Of a stretch of DNA of 64,000 nucleotides, positions 1 to 8,940 are shown one piece after another. Source of the DNA: CAVSKL01 sp963728475 [NCBI: Candidatus Eiseniibacteriota bacterium] (GTDB lineage Bacteria; Eisenbacteria; RBG-16-71-46; JABDJR01); assembly GCA_963728475.1 (NCBI GenBank), contig CAVSKL010000001.1, positions 1,116,001 to 1,180,000 of the forward strand, given 5' to 3'. The notes under the pieces were generated by a model. The model saw only the letters and a list, made by a program, of their open reading frames with translations. It did no database searches and was not told the DNA's origin. Within the stretch, counting starts at the first letter, position 1. Each line of letters begins with the position of its first letter. A program made the translations under genes and the position numbers.

Positions 1-433
1 ATCCTCCGGGCGCGGCGAGCACGATCCCCGCTCCGGTCACCAGCGCCACCGCGGCCCCGCCCCGGACCCCCAGATGCTCGCGGAACAGGAACGCGGCGAG
101 GAGCGCGGTCGCCGCCGGCTCCAGGTTGAGCCAGAGCGACACCGAGGACGCGGGCGCCGCCCGGAGTCCGGTCAGGAGCAGCACCGGCGCGAGTACGCCC
201 CCCAGGCCCACCGCCCCCGCCAGCCGGAGCCACTGGGACCGGGTGCGCGAAGCGGCGGCGCGGCGGCGAAGCGCGGCGGGCAGGACCGCCGCGGCCGCCC
301 CGAGGTAGAGAAGCCCGGCCAGCGCCGCCGGTCCCATCGTGTCGAGAAGCTTCTTCGAGGCGGGAGTGGATGCGCCGAAGAGGACCGCGGCGAGCAGGCA
401 GGCGAGGACCGGCCCGGGAACGGGACCGCGCAC
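1..433 (-). CDS. EamA/DMT-family transporter, N-terminal part (cut by window edge)
   Basis: The minus strand reads as about 144 residues of a drug/metabolite-transporter (EamA) protein, an inner-membrane exporter family that normally has ten TM helices. The segment LFGASTPASKK in the first helix and the fourth/fifth helix region APASSVSLWLNLEPAATALL are typical of the family. The GTG start at 433 abuts the TAG stop of the upstream PhzF-like gene with no gap, so the two are probably cotranscribed and translationally coupled. The C-terminal half lies outside the window. Substrate cannot be predicted. Confidence 0.8.
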   Translation of the reverse strand, partial: MRGPVPGPVLACLLAAVLFGASTPASKKLLDTMGPAALAGLLYLGAAAAVLPAALRRRAAASRTRSQWLRLAGAVGLGGVLAPVLLLTGLRAAPASSVSLWLNLEPAATALLAAFLFREHLGVRGGAAVALVTGAGIVLAAPGG

Positions 434-1306
434 CTACTCCGCCACCAGCCGCGAGCGGAGCACGGTGACCGCCTGCCCGCCCAGGAGCACCCGGTCCCTG
501 CGCACGGTCACCCGCACCGTGCCGCCTCGGGCCGAACACTGGTAGCCGGTGAGTTCCCCCTTGCCCAGCCGGTCCGCCCAGTAGGGCCCCAGCACGCAGT
601 GGGCGGAGCCGGTGACCGGGTCCTCGTCCACGCCGGCGGCGGGGGCGAAGAAGCGCGAGAGGAAGTCGGGGGCGGCGGAGTCGCCGGTTCGCGCGTCGGA
701 GTCGCCGGTTCGCGCGGCGGAGACGCCGGTTCGCGCGCCGGAGTCGCCGGGGGCCCGGAGGCCGCGGCAGGTCGCGATCACCCCCCGCGCGGGGAGGGCG
801 GCCAGCTTCCGGAAATCGGGGCGGAGGCCGCGCAGCACCTCCTCGTTCTCCACCTCCACCAGGAGGTCGTGGCGGCTGCGGCCCACGTACTTGGGGGCCG
901 CGCCGAGGGCCCGCGAGATGCCCTCGGGCTGAGGCGCGGGTTCTTCGGGGAGGGCGGGAAAATCCAGCGTCACCCAGCTCCCGGTGCGCGAGGCGGTGAG
1001 CGCGCCGCTCCGGGTGTGGAAGGTCACGATGTCGCCCGCCGCCGCCATCCCCGACTCGAACAGCACGTGCGCCGAGGCCAGGGTGGCGTGCCCGCAGAGA
1101 TCGACCTCGACCGCGGGGGTGAACCAGCGGAGCCGGTACCCGTCGTCCCCGGGGAGGAGGAAGGCGGTCTCGGAGTGGTTCATCTCGCGGGCCAGGCGTT
1201 GCATCCACCCCGCGTCGCGCTCGCGATCCAGCAGGCAGACCGCGGCGGGGTTGCCGGCGAAGGGGCGGTCGGTGAAGGCGTCGACCACGACGATGTCCTG
1301 GGGCAT
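434..1306 (-). CDS. PhzF family isomerase/epimerase
   Basis: 290 residues, usual length for the PhzF/diaminopimelate-epimerase-fold family. The N-terminus MPQDIVVVDAFTDRPFAGNP is diagnostic, NHSETAF carries the conserved catalytic Glu (E46), and GVDEDPVTGSAH near the C-terminus is the second family signature. The frame is open far upstream, but ATG at 1306 begins the conserved domain. Just before the C-terminal signature there is an insertion of a 7-residue repeat (ARTGxSx, about 3.7 copies) encoded by a 21-bp DNA repeat. The family includes phenazine enzymes and many uncharacterised members; the substrate here is unknown. Confidence 0.9.
   Translation of the reverse strand: MPQDIVVVDAFTDRPFAGNPAAVCLLDRERDAGWMQRLAREMNHSETAFLLPGDDGYRLRWFTPAVEVDLCGHATLASAHVLFESGMAAAGDIVTFHTRSGALTASRTGSWVTLDFPALPEEPAPQPEGISRALGAAPKYVGRSRHDLLVEVENEEVLRGLRPDFRKLAALPARGVIATCRGLRAPGDSGARTGVSAARTGDSDARTGDSAAPDFLSRFFAPAAGVDEDPVTGSAHCVLGPYWADRLGKGELTGYQCSARGGTVRVTVRRDRVLLGGQAVTVLRSRLVAE
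673..750. repeat. 21-bp in-frame tandem repeat inside the PhzF-like gene
   Basis: A unit close to GGAGTCGCCGGTTCGCGC plus three bases is repeated about 3.7 times. Its period of 21 bp keeps the reading frame and adds seven residues per copy, so changes in copy number would give length variants without breaking the protein. Confidence 0.8.
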
Positions 1307-1416
1307 GAGGCGGCTCCGATTGGGGACGGCCGGGGCGAAACCCGGCCCTCGGCTCTGCGGCTGCGCCTGCGGCCGGCGGGTCCGCCCATCCGCGTGCGGC
1401 TGCGCTCTCCGGAATG

Positions 1417-2250
1417 CTACAGCAAGTCGAGGGGCACGTCCTCCGACGGCGCGGGGAAGGCGGCGTCGAGTTCCTCCAGGTCCCGGGGCTCGAGCGCGAT
1501 CTCCGCCGCGCGGGCGTTGGCGCGCACGTGTTCGGGGTCGGCCGCCTTCACCACCGCGGCCACGCCGGGGAGCCGCACGGTCCAGGCGAGGGCGATCTGG
1601 GCGGGGGCGGCGCGGTGGCGCGCGGCCACCCGGGCCAGGGCCTCGCGGCTCTGGAGCCCCCCCTGCTCGAGCGGCGAATAGGCCATGACCGGCACGCCGC
1701 GGGCGACGCACTCGGGGATGAGTCGCCGCTCGATCCCCCGGCGTTCCAGGTTGTAGGCGACCTGGTTCACCGCGATCCCGGCGCCGCCGGGAAGAGCCTG
1801 GGCGCGGGCCACGGCGCCGGCGTCGAAGTTGCTCACCCCGTAGTGGAGGATCTTCCCGTCCCGCTGGAGGCCGGCGAACCCCTGCAGGGTCTCCTCCAGC
1901 GGATGGTAGGACGGCCAGTGCAAGAGATAGAGGTCGATGCGGTCGGTCCCGAGGCGCCGCAGCGAGCGCTCCGCGGCCTCGATGGTGCCGCGCCGGGATG
2001 CGTTCTGGGGAAGGACCTTCGACACCAGAAAGACCCCGTCGCGGCGGCCGCGGATCGCTTCGCCCACGACCTCCTCGGCGCCGCCGTTGGCGTACATCTC
2101 GGCGGTGTCGATGAGGGTGAGTCCCAGGTCGAGGCCGAGCCGGAGGGAGTCGGCTTCGGTGGCGCGGCGGCGGCGGTCCTCGCCCAGGAGCCAGGTGCCC
2201 TGGCCCAGGACCGGAAGCCGCGCGCCGGCCCGCGTGACGACGGTTCGCAT
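1417..2250 (-). CDS. Aldo/keto reductase
   Basis: 277 residues, matching the short bacterial aldo/keto reductases of the 2,5-diketo-gluconate reductase type. The catalytic tetrad is visible: D48 and Y53 in DTAEMYANG, K78 in LVSK and H111 in YLLHWP. These enzymes are cytoplasmic NADPH-dependent carbonyl reductases with a (beta/alpha)8 barrel. The gene reads in the same direction as the PhzF-like gene, 110 bp upstream of it. Substrate unknown. Confidence 0.92.
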   Translation of the reverse strand: MRTVVTRAGARLPVLGQGTWLLGEDRRRRATEADSLRLGLDLGLTLIDTAEMYANGGAEEVVGEAIRGRRDGVFLVSKVLPQNASRRGTIEAAERSLRRLGTDRIDLYLLHWPSYHPLEETLQGFAGLQRDGKILHYGVSNFDAGAVARAQALPGGAGIAVNQVAYNLERRGIERRLIPECVARGVPVMAYSPLEQGGLQSREALARVAARHRAAPAQIALAWTVRLPGVAAVVKAADPEHVRANARAAEIALEPRDLEELDAAFPAPSEDVPLDLL

Positions 2251-2350
2251 GAGTGCCTCCTCGCCCCCACCAAGGTCCGGCCGGTTCCTTCGGCGAGTTC
2301 GGGCCTGCGGATCGGGGCCGGACCGACTGCTCCTTCGAGTCTACTCCCGC

Positions 2351-2450
2351 GGGGGTGGGGAGATCCCAGGCCCGTGGGGGCGGGGTGATCCCAGACCCGT
2401 GGGGGTGGGGAGATCCCAGACCCGTGGGGGCGGGGTGATCCTCGACCTCG
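2351..2450. repeat. 25-bp tandem repeat, four units
   Basis: Units at 2351, 2376, 2401 and 2426 alternate between a form with GGGGTGGGGAGATCCC and one with GGGCGGGGTGATCC, giving a 50-bp higher-order repeat. It lies about 100 bp upstream of the aldo/keto reductase start. Confidence 0.85.
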
Positions 2451-2841
2451 CCGGGTTCCGGGCGTCGGGAGCGTGGGGTTGAGGGAGCGGGGTTCGGGGA
2501 GCTCCGTGCGGGGGCGGGGCGTACGGGGCGTGGGGTCGGGGGAGCTACGTACGGGGGCGCTGCGTACGGGGCGTGGGGTCGTAGCGGGTGCGCGCGGGGA
2601 CGGGCGCGCGGTGGGACCCGGGTCCAGACGGAGTCGCGTGCCATCGTGCCGGTCCCGTGAACTCAGGACCTGGGTGGATCTCGGGCCGGCGCCCCGCTCG
2701 CGATCTTCGGCGGACCGGCCACGCCGGCCCGAGCAGTCCCCGCAGAAGCTACCCTCCCACGAGGGCTCGACCCGCGCCGGGTCAGCTGAGGCGGAAGCGA
2801 CCCCCCGGCGAGGGCTCTCGACCCGCGCCCCCGGGCGGCCT

Positions 2842-2904
2842 ACAAGGGAAATTGCTTGTATTTCCAGTACCCGGGTATCGCGTTGCGGAGCAATGGGTTA
2901 ACGC
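2842..2904 (+). repeat. 63-nt structured repeat, copy 1
   Basis: Architecture: an 18-nt hairpin (ACAAG 2842-2846 pairs with CTTGT 2855-2859), a 9-nt spacer, the palindromic core ACCCGGGTATC (2869-2879), then a second stem GCGTT (2880-2884) with AACGC (2900-2904) around a 15-nt loop containing AATGGGTT. The same spacing is kept in all five copies in the window. Confidence 0.8.
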
Positions 2905-3272
2905 AGGTGCGCGAAATACCGGCCCCCGCGCGAAGCACCCACCCCCGCGCAGAATGACCGGCGCCCTCCCGCGAAATACCGGCCCCTTCGCGAAATAGTC
3001 GGCCCCCCTTGCAAGACATCGGCCCCCCCGCGGAGGAGCGAGCGCCCGGCCGCGCCGGCCCGCGCAGTCCCCGCAGAAGCTACCCTCCCACGAGGGCTCG
3101 ATCCGCGCGGGGTCAGCTGAGGCGGAAGCGACCCCCCGGCGAGGGCTCTCGACCCGCGCCGGGTCAGCTGAGGCGGACGCGACCCCCCCGGCGAGGGCTC
3201 TCGACGCGCGCCGGGTCAGCCGAGGCGGACGCGACCCTCCGGCGAGGGCTCACCCGCGCCCCCAGGCGGCTC

Positions 3273-3335
3273 ACAAGGGAAATTGCTTGTATTTCGAGTA
3301 CCCGGGTATCATGTTGCGGGATAATGGGTTAACAT
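3273..3335 (+). repeat. 63-nt structured repeat, copy 2
   Basis: Same layout as copy 1: ACAAG/CTTGT hairpin (3273-3277 with 3286-3290), core ACCCGGGTATC at 3300-3310, second stem ATGTT (3311-3315) with AACAT (3331-3335). The second stem differs from copy 1 on both arms while pairing is kept, which is compensatory change. Confidence 0.8.
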
Positions 3336-3586
3336 AGGCGCGCGAAATACCGGCCCCCCCCAAAGTACCGGCCCCCTCCCGCGGAATACCCGCCCCCGCG
3401 CGAAGCACCCACCCGCGCGAAACAACCAGCTCACCCGCAAGACATTGGCCCCCCCGCGAAGGAGCGAACGACCGGCCGCGCCGGCCCACGCCGTCCCCGC
3501 GGAAGCGACCCCCGGCGAGGGCTCAACCCGCGCCGGGTCAGCCGGGGCGGAAGCGACCCCCCAGCGAAAGCTCGACCCGCGCCGGG

Positions 3587-6216
3587 TCAGCCGAGGTGGA
3601 CGATGTGGGCGCCGTCCAGGTGCCGGTAGCGGTCCGGGAACGAGGTGAGGATCAGGATCTGGAGCGCGGCGCCGGCTCGGGCCAGAATGCCGCCCAGGAC
3701 GCGGAGACGGTCGGGGTCGCTGTAGCCCAGAACGTCGTCGAGGATGAGCGGAGCGCCTTCGGTGGCGCTGACCAGCTCGGCGGCGGCAACCCGGGTGAGG
3801 AGCGAGAGCTGCTCCCGGGCGCCGGTGCTGAGCAGCGCATACGGCAAGGTGTCGCCCCCCGCGGCGCGCTCGACGATGCCGAGATCGTCGTCGAGCACGA
3901 TCCGGAAGTCCTCACCGAAGAGCGGGCGCCCCAGGCTCTCGATGCGGTTGCGGAGCGGCGCCTGGTAGCGGTTCCGCGCCTCGTCGCGGGCCTCGGTGAA
4001 GGCGGAGTACAGCAGCCCGGCCGCCCGGGCCCGCCGCTCGAGATGTTCCAGTCCCTCGCGGGCATGCTCGGCGCGGGCGCCGGCGGCCTCGGTCAGCTCG
4101 TAAAGGCCCTCGCCGCCGGCACGGTCCAGGCGATCGGCCAGCACCGCCAGCTCCCGCTGGAACTCGTCGCGCGTCCCGGCCAGCGCCGCGGCGCGGGCGG
4201 CGGCTTCGTGGGCCTCGCGCTCCACCGCCTCGGGGTCGACCCCGGCCAGCTCCGCCCGCTTGTCGTAGCGCTCCTGATCCCGCTCCATCTGTTCCTTCTT
4301 GACCGCGTTGAGCTCGGCGAAGAGCGTGTTGTCGGTTTTCGCCGCGCGCGCGGACTCCAGCGCCCCGGCGGCCGCGTCCCGACGACCCGCCGCCTCCTCC
4401 CGGGTTCGCTCGACCTCCCGGCGCGCCTGGCGTGCGCGGTCCCGCTCCTCCCGGGCGGCGTCGCGCCGGGCGAGGGCGGCCTGGGCCGCCTCGCGCGCCC
4501 GCTCCACCTCCGCCTGGGCCTCCTCGACCGCGGCTCGCGCTCCGGCCAGGTCCGGGGCCGGGGGAGGTTCGGGGGTCCGGTCGGCCGGGTAGACCCCCAC
4601 CCGCTCGCGGAGCCGGACCAGGACCGCGGAGTCGTCCCCCCGTTCGCGCCGGCGATCTCGGCGAGCTGCGCTTCCGCCGCCTTGAGTTCCGCCGCCGCCT
4701 CCTGTCGCGCGCGATGCCGGACGCGCGCGTCCTCCACCGAGCCGGCTCCCGCTTCGGCCAGAGCGGCGTCCAGCGCCCCCTGCGCCCCCTTCGCGGCCGC
4801 GGCCCGCGAGGCGGCGTCGCCGCCCGCCGACACGCGCACCCGGAGCACGCCGGGGATCACCGCTTCCCATGCCCCCTCCACCGTCGCCTGGACATCCCCG
4901 CCGCGCGCGAGGCGCACCGGCTCGCCCTCCACCTCCAGCTCCATCTCCTCCATCGCCGACAGGGTGACCCTCGGAGCGGCGGCCTCGAGCGCGGCGCGAG
5001 CCTCGGCGAACCGGCGCGAGGCGTCCTCGACGGCGACCAGGCGCGCGTCGTCCACAGTGAGCGACGCCAGCCGCTCCCGGAGCGCGTCGCACGCTTCCAG
5101 CGCGCGTCCCCGCGCTGCGACCCGCCGTTCAAGCGCGGCCAGCTCCTCCTCGTCGGCGCGGTGCCGCTCGTCGCGGCGGCGGAGGTCCAGCGCCCGCTCC
5201 GCGGCCGCTTGCCGGTCCACCGAGGCGGCGCATTCCGCCTCCACCGCGGAAAACGCGGCCTCCGCGTCCCGGGCCGACCGGACCGCCGCCGGGAGCGCCG
5301 CTTCCGCTTCCCTGACCTCTCCGGTCGCGCGGTCGAGTTCCTCGGTGAGACGGAGCCGCTCCTGGTGCTCGAGCTGGATGCGCTTCCGCCGGTCGTGGAC
5401 GGCCTCCGCCTCGGCCTCGAGCTTCTCCGCCGCCGCGGCCAGAGCGCGGACCTCGTCCCGGCGGGCCGCGGCGTGTTCCCGGCCGGCCTCGGACCGGGCC
5501 GCGGCTTCGCGGGCGGCCGCCAGTTCCCGCTCCACCGTGTCCCGGCGTTCGGCGTCGGCCTCGATCGCCTCCAGCCGTCCGCGGAGGGTGTCGTGGGACG
5601 CGGCCGCCTCCGCCGCCCGGTCGCGCGCGTCCTTCAAGGGCTTGCGCTCCCGGCCGGTCTTCAGGGTGTAGAACTCCTCGTAGGCATTCCGGATGCGCTC
5701 GTAGAGCGCGGTGTCGCCGGCGTCCGAGTCCCCGCCCGAGGCCCGCTCCAGGATCTCCAGCAGGGCGGGAGCCTTGGCCAGGTCCGGCTGCGCGACCGCC
5801 AGGCCCTGGTCCACCCGGAGCGCGTGCCAGAGCCTCAGGTCCACCGACTCGGCCAGGATCGCCGCCACCCGGTCGTGGGCGTCGGACCCGGAGAGGCGCT
5901 CGGGCCGGGGGGCGGTGATCTCGAGTTCGGTCATGGGGCTCTTCACGAACCGCTTGCGGTAGAGGAACCGGTAGGGGCCGGACTCGGCCTCCAGCTCCAC
6001 GAACGGGCCCACGTCGCGGCCCACCGGCTGGGCGGCCCGCACCGCCGCCTTACGGGTGGAGTCGTACTCTTCCAGAAGCAGATCCAGCGCCTGGGCCAGG
6101 GTCGACTTGCCCGCTTCGTTGGGGCCGACCACCAGGGTCACCCCCCGCGGGGCGGGGACGATCTCGCACTCGGCCAGCCCCTTGAAGTTCTCGACCCGCA
6201 GGCGAAGGAGCCTCAT
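3587..6216 (-). CDS. SMC-like AAA ATPase, YhaN/SbcC type, with an apparent single-base frameshift
   Basis: Start ATG 6216. The N-terminal ABC half has Walker A GPNEAGKST (31-39); two long Glu/Arg/Ala-rich coiled-coil arms follow; the C-terminal half carries the signature-like LLSTGAREQLSLL and Walker B PLILDDVLGYSD. The two halves are in different frames. The break is at a C6 run on the plus strand (4636-4641); a seventh base would restore one frame through GANGGDDSAVLV and give about 876 residues. The start overlaps the stop of the YhaO-like gene by 4 bp, so the two likely form a nuclease-ATPase complex acting on DNA ends. A sequencing error is the likeliest cause; real inactivation or frameshifting is possible. 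Confidence 0.85.
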
Positions 6217-7415
6217 CGCCCGCCTCCGGCGGTCCGCCCGTCTCCGGGAGCCCCCCCGTCCCCGGCGCCCCTTCCCCCGGGAGCCCCCCCGCCCCCCGCG
6301 AGCCGGTACAGCAACCCGAGCGCGTCGCCGGCGGCCGCCGCGTCCTCGCCTCCGGCCGCGGCCGTATCCCGCAAGCGGCGGAGCACGGTCTCGCCGGTGC
6401 CGGAAAGGCTCACGGCGTCCAGGTCCGAGGGATCCGGCAGGACGACCAGATCGCTCCGGCTCTCGGAGTGCACCAGTCCGGCCACCAGCTCCTGCGTCTC
6501 ATCGAGCGCCCGGTCCAGCGCCGCCTTGGCCCCGAGCGACAGCGTGCCGGTGAGGCCGAGCTTGAGCACGGTGCGGCGCTTCCCGGGAAGGTCCCGGAGC
6601 CGTGCCGCCAGCGCGGCCACGTCGGTCCCGCCGGTGAGCGCGGCGTCCTCCCGCACGAACGTCCACTTGCCCACCCGATGCTCGCGCACCGCGCAGCCGT
6701 CCGGTCCGGCCTCGACGACCAGCACGAACCCGGGGCCGGTCTCGACGAAATCGGTGGCCTCGGGCGTGCCCGCGTACCACACCCGGCCGGTGTCGCCGAC
6801 CCGCGTGAGCGAGTGCCGGTCGCCCAGGGCCAGGTAGTGGATGCGCCCGCCGGCCAGCGCCGCTTCCACCGGGGCGAGCCGGATCACCCCCGGCGCGTCC
6901 GGATCGGGGGCGAGCGCGTCCACCGCCCCGTGGGCGGCCATCACCCGCGCGGTGGCCCGGGCCGGCTCCAGCGGCGCCAGCGCGGCGGCGACCAGGTCGG
7001 TGCCGGGACGCTTGGAGAACCACGGCGCTCCCACCAGTTCCACCCCCGGCGCCACCGTGACGACTTCCGAGGTCGAGAGCACGTGAACGTTCGCGGGCTT
7101 CCGCTCCCCGAACGCGCTCCCGCGGTAGACCGAGGCCGCGTTCCAGGGGTCGTGGTTCCCGGGAAGGAGATACACCGGAATCCCGGCGCCGCCCAGGATT
7201 TCCAGCGCATGGGTCACGACGGTGCGGTCGATCTGGTTCGACTCGAACACGTCGCCGCTCGCCACCACGAACGCGCAGCCCTCCCGTCCCGCCAGCTCCA
7301 GGAGCCGGTTCACCGCGTCGAAGCGGGCGTCGGTGTAGCGGGCCTGGGCGTCGCCGGCCAGGAAGTGGCGGGTGATGCCGAGCTGCCAGTCGCCGGTATG
7401 AAGGAACTTGACCAT
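6213..7415 (-). CDS. Metallophosphoesterase exonuclease, YhaO/SbcD type
   Basis: 400 residues. Calcineurin-like phosphoesterase motifs occur in order: HTGDWQLG near the N-terminus (Asp present, with Gln where many SbcD proteins have His), ASGDVFE, LLPGNHDPW, MAAHGAVD and LALGDRH. These bind two metal ions, usually manganese, for nuclease activity. It overlaps the downstream coiled-coil ATPase gene by 4 bp, the arrangement of yhaO-yhaN and sbcD-sbcC pairs. Role in DNA end processing is inferred from the family. Confidence 0.88.
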   Translation of the reverse strand: MVKFLHTGDWQLGITRHFLAGDAQARYTDARFDAVNRLLELAGREGCAFVVASGDVFESNQIDRTVVTHALEILGGAGIPVYLLPGNHDPWNAASVYRGSAFGERKPANVHVLSTSEVVTVAPGVELVGAPWFSKRPGTDLVAAALAPLEPARATARVMAAHGAVDALAPDPDAPGVIRLAPVEAALAGGRIHYLALGDRHSLTRVGDTGRVWYAGTPEATDFVETGPGFVLVVEAGPDGCAVREHRVGKWTFVREDAALTGGTDVAALAARLRDLPGKRRTVLKLGLTGTLSLGAKAALDRALDETQELVAGLVHSESRSDLVVLPDPSDLDAVSLSGTGETVLRRLRDTAAAGGEDAAAAGDALGLLYRLAGGGGAPGGRGAGDGGAPGDGRTAGGGR

Positions 7416-7521
7416 GCTTGCCTGTGCGGGGGGAAGTCCGGGAGCGGGCGAAACGGTGCCGGATTATAGCAGGGGCGGGAAAGGGCCGGTTTCGTGCGGC
7501 GCGGGCCGCTTGCGGGCGGGG

Positions 7522-7683
7522 CTATCTCCCCTGACCGGCCCGGATCCGCCGCAGCGTGTCGGCGAGCACCACGAACATGACCGCCATGAGAAGGAAGATG
7601 TTGAGGAGCCCGCCGATGTGAAACGGCAACGCGTACCCCACCCCCCAGAACACGAATGAGACGACGGCCAGGATCCAGAACAT
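7522..7683 (-). CDS. Small two-helix membrane protein (Lmo0937-like)
   Basis: 53 residues beginning MFWILAVVSFVFWGVGYALP, with two hydrophobic helices and a short basic tail. Length and pattern resemble the tiny Lmo0937/DUF5670 membrane proteins often linked to stress responses; function unknown. ATG at 7683 was chosen because GAGGAG (minus strand, 7690-7695) sits at good spacing and upstream sequence in frame looks non-coding. Confidence 0.75.
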   Translation of the reverse strand: MFWILAVVSFVFWGVGYALPFHIGGLLNIFLLMAVMFVVLADTLRRIRAGQGR

Positions 7684-7939
7684 GATGTTCTCCTCGATTG
7701 CCGGCGCCGGGGGTCCGCGCCGCCGGAGCGCCGGTTCCCGGCGGCCCGGCTCCACGACCGGCCGCGGCCGGGACAATGCGCGTCCCGTCCCGCGCCACCT
7801 CCCATTGTTACTCCGATCCGCCGCCGGATGCGAGGGAAGATCCGTCGGCGGAACCCGCTCCGACTCCCGGATCATCGGCACCTTCCCCCGGCTGCACGCC
7901 CCCGCCCGCCCGCCATCCCACACTCCGCACCAAACGGCG

Positions 7940-7945
7940 TATCCT
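7940..7945 (+). promoter_or_regulatory. Putative -10 hexamer giving a leaderless transcript
   Basis: TATCCT ends six bases before the ATG at 7952, so transcription would start at or next to the start codon. There is no ribosome-binding site in the gap. Confidence 0.4.
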
Positions 7946-7951
7946 GAACCT

Positions 7952-8857
7952 ATGCCCCAGACGCGAGCGCGGCTCACCAACGAGGACGTGGCCGATCTCC
8001 TGGACCGGGTGGCGGATCTCCTCAAGGCCCAGGACGCCAACCCCTTTCGCGTCCGCGCCTATCGTGACGCCGCCGCCATCGCGCGCGCGCGCCAGACCCC
8101 CCTCGCCGACGTGCTGGACGAACGCGGCCTGGAAGGGCTGGAAGACCTTCCCGGGATCGGCAAGAGCCTGGCCTCGGCCATCCGCGAGATCCTCCACACC
8201 GGGAAGCTCGGCATGCTGGAGCGGCTCCAGGGCGAAGTGACCCCCGAAGCCGTCTTCCGGAGCGTTCCCGGGATCGGCGGGGAGCTCGCCCGCCGGATCC
8301 ACGAAACCCTGAACCTCGAAACCCTGGAGGAGCTGGAAGAGGCCGCTCACGACGGGCGCCTGGAGGAGGTCGACGGTTTCGGGGACCGGCGGCTGCGCGC
8401 GGTGCGGGAGTCGCTGGCCTCGATGCTGGGGCGGGAGACGCGGAGGCGGGCGCTGACCGCCCGCGACCGCGAGGGGCAAACCCGCAATCCCGGGCGATGG
8501 GCGCAAGGGGACCGTCCCACCGTCCAGACCCTCCTCGAGGTCGACCGCGAGTACCGCGAAAAGGCCGCCGCGGGCAAGCTCCGCCGGATCGCGCCCAAGC
8601 GGTTCAACCCTACCGGCCGGGCGTGGCTCCCTATCTACCACACGGAGAAGGACGGATGGTCCTTCACCGCGCTCTTCTCCAACACCGCGCGCGCGCACGA
8701 ACTCCAGCGCACCCAGGACTGGGTGGTGCTCTACTTCGAGCGCGACGGGCGGGAGAGCCGGGGCACGGTGGTGACGGCGCACCAGGGGGATCTCAAGGGC
8801 AAACGCGTGGTCCGGGGCCGCGAGGAGGAGTGCCGGGATCACTACGCGAATCGCTAG
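7952..8857 (+). CDS. Helix-hairpin-helix protein related to the N-terminus of PolX
   Basis: 301 residues. The first half resembles the DNA polymerase beta/PolX N-terminal region: the helical segment VADLLDRVADLLKAQDANPF followed by HhH motifs LPGIGKSLASAI and VPGIGGELARRI, which bind DNA backbone non-specifically. No polymerase palm or PHP domain follows. The C-terminal half (about 180-301) is a separate conserved-looking region containing APKRFNPTGRAWLPI and WSFTALFSNTARAHEL. ATG 7952 begins the homologous region. A role in DNA binding or repair is likely, the exact activity unknown. Confidence 0.85.
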   Translation: MPQTRARLTNEDVADLLDRVADLLKAQDANPFRVRAYRDAAAIARARQTPLADVLDERGLEGLEDLPGIGKSLASAIREILHTGKLGMLERLQGEVTPEAVFRSVPGIGGELARRIHETLNLETLEELEEAAHDGRLEEVDGFGDRRLRAVRESLASMLGRETRRRALTARDREGQTRNPGRWAQGDRPTVQTLLEVDREYREKAAAGKLRRIAPKRFNPTGRAWLPIYHTEKDGWSFTALFSNTARAHELQRTQDWVVLYFERDGRESRGTVVTAHQGDLKGKRVVRGREEECRDHYANR

Positions 8858-8940
8858 TTCCGCGGTCGGATTTCCCCGCTCCCGTTGACTGCGGCCGCCG
8901 GTCCTGCTAGCCTGAAAGAGCGGGCTTGGGGGGGGGCACC

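Larger units (their letters stand above)
2251..3586. other. Repeat-rich intergenic region of 1.3 kb
   Basis: No convincing gene. The open frames crossing it are compositional artefacts of GC-rich repeats. It holds a 25-bp tandem repeat (2351-2450), GC-rich degenerate repeats around 2470-2600, three tandem copies of a 330-430 bp segment (2718-3600), two copies of a 63-nt structured element, and many degenerate copies of a short motif CCGCGAAATACCGGCCCC after each structured element (2908-3040 and 3338-3470). Confidence 0.8.
2718..3600. repeat. Three tandem copies of a 330-430 bp segment, the last partial and running into the YhaN-like stop codon
   Basis: Units start near 2718, 3051 and 3477, each opening with a version of CGCCGGCCCGCGCAGTCCCC. 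Each holds one or more 51-bp subunits (GGGTCAGCTGAGGCGGA, then a CCCCCCGGCGAGGGCT stretch); the first two also contain one 63-nt structured element. The subunit resembles the sequence over the YhaN-like stop codon (GGGTCAGCCGAGGTGGA at 3585-3601), so the array may have grown from that gene's 3-prime end. Confidence 0.75.

Noticed and set aside
74-1681. Long plus-strand open frames of 500-800 codons opposite real genes (also at 3596, 4432, 9839, 12257 and elsewhere)
   Set aside because: They are Arg/Gly/Pro/Ala-rich mirror frames of GC-rich genes, with no recognisable domains, and the opposite strand carries clear families.
2842-2904. Integron attC site
   Set aside because: The core sites GTTRRRY and RYYYAAC are not present in the right places, and there is no integrase in the window.
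2340-3600. CRISPR array
   Set aside because: Repeats are contiguous or degenerate and there are no unique spacers of even length between identical repeats, nor cas genes.
4636-4641. Programmed ribosomal frameshift in the YhaN-like gene
   Set aside because: There is no slippery heptamer, downstream stimulator or known precedent; a missing base in a homopolymer is simpler.
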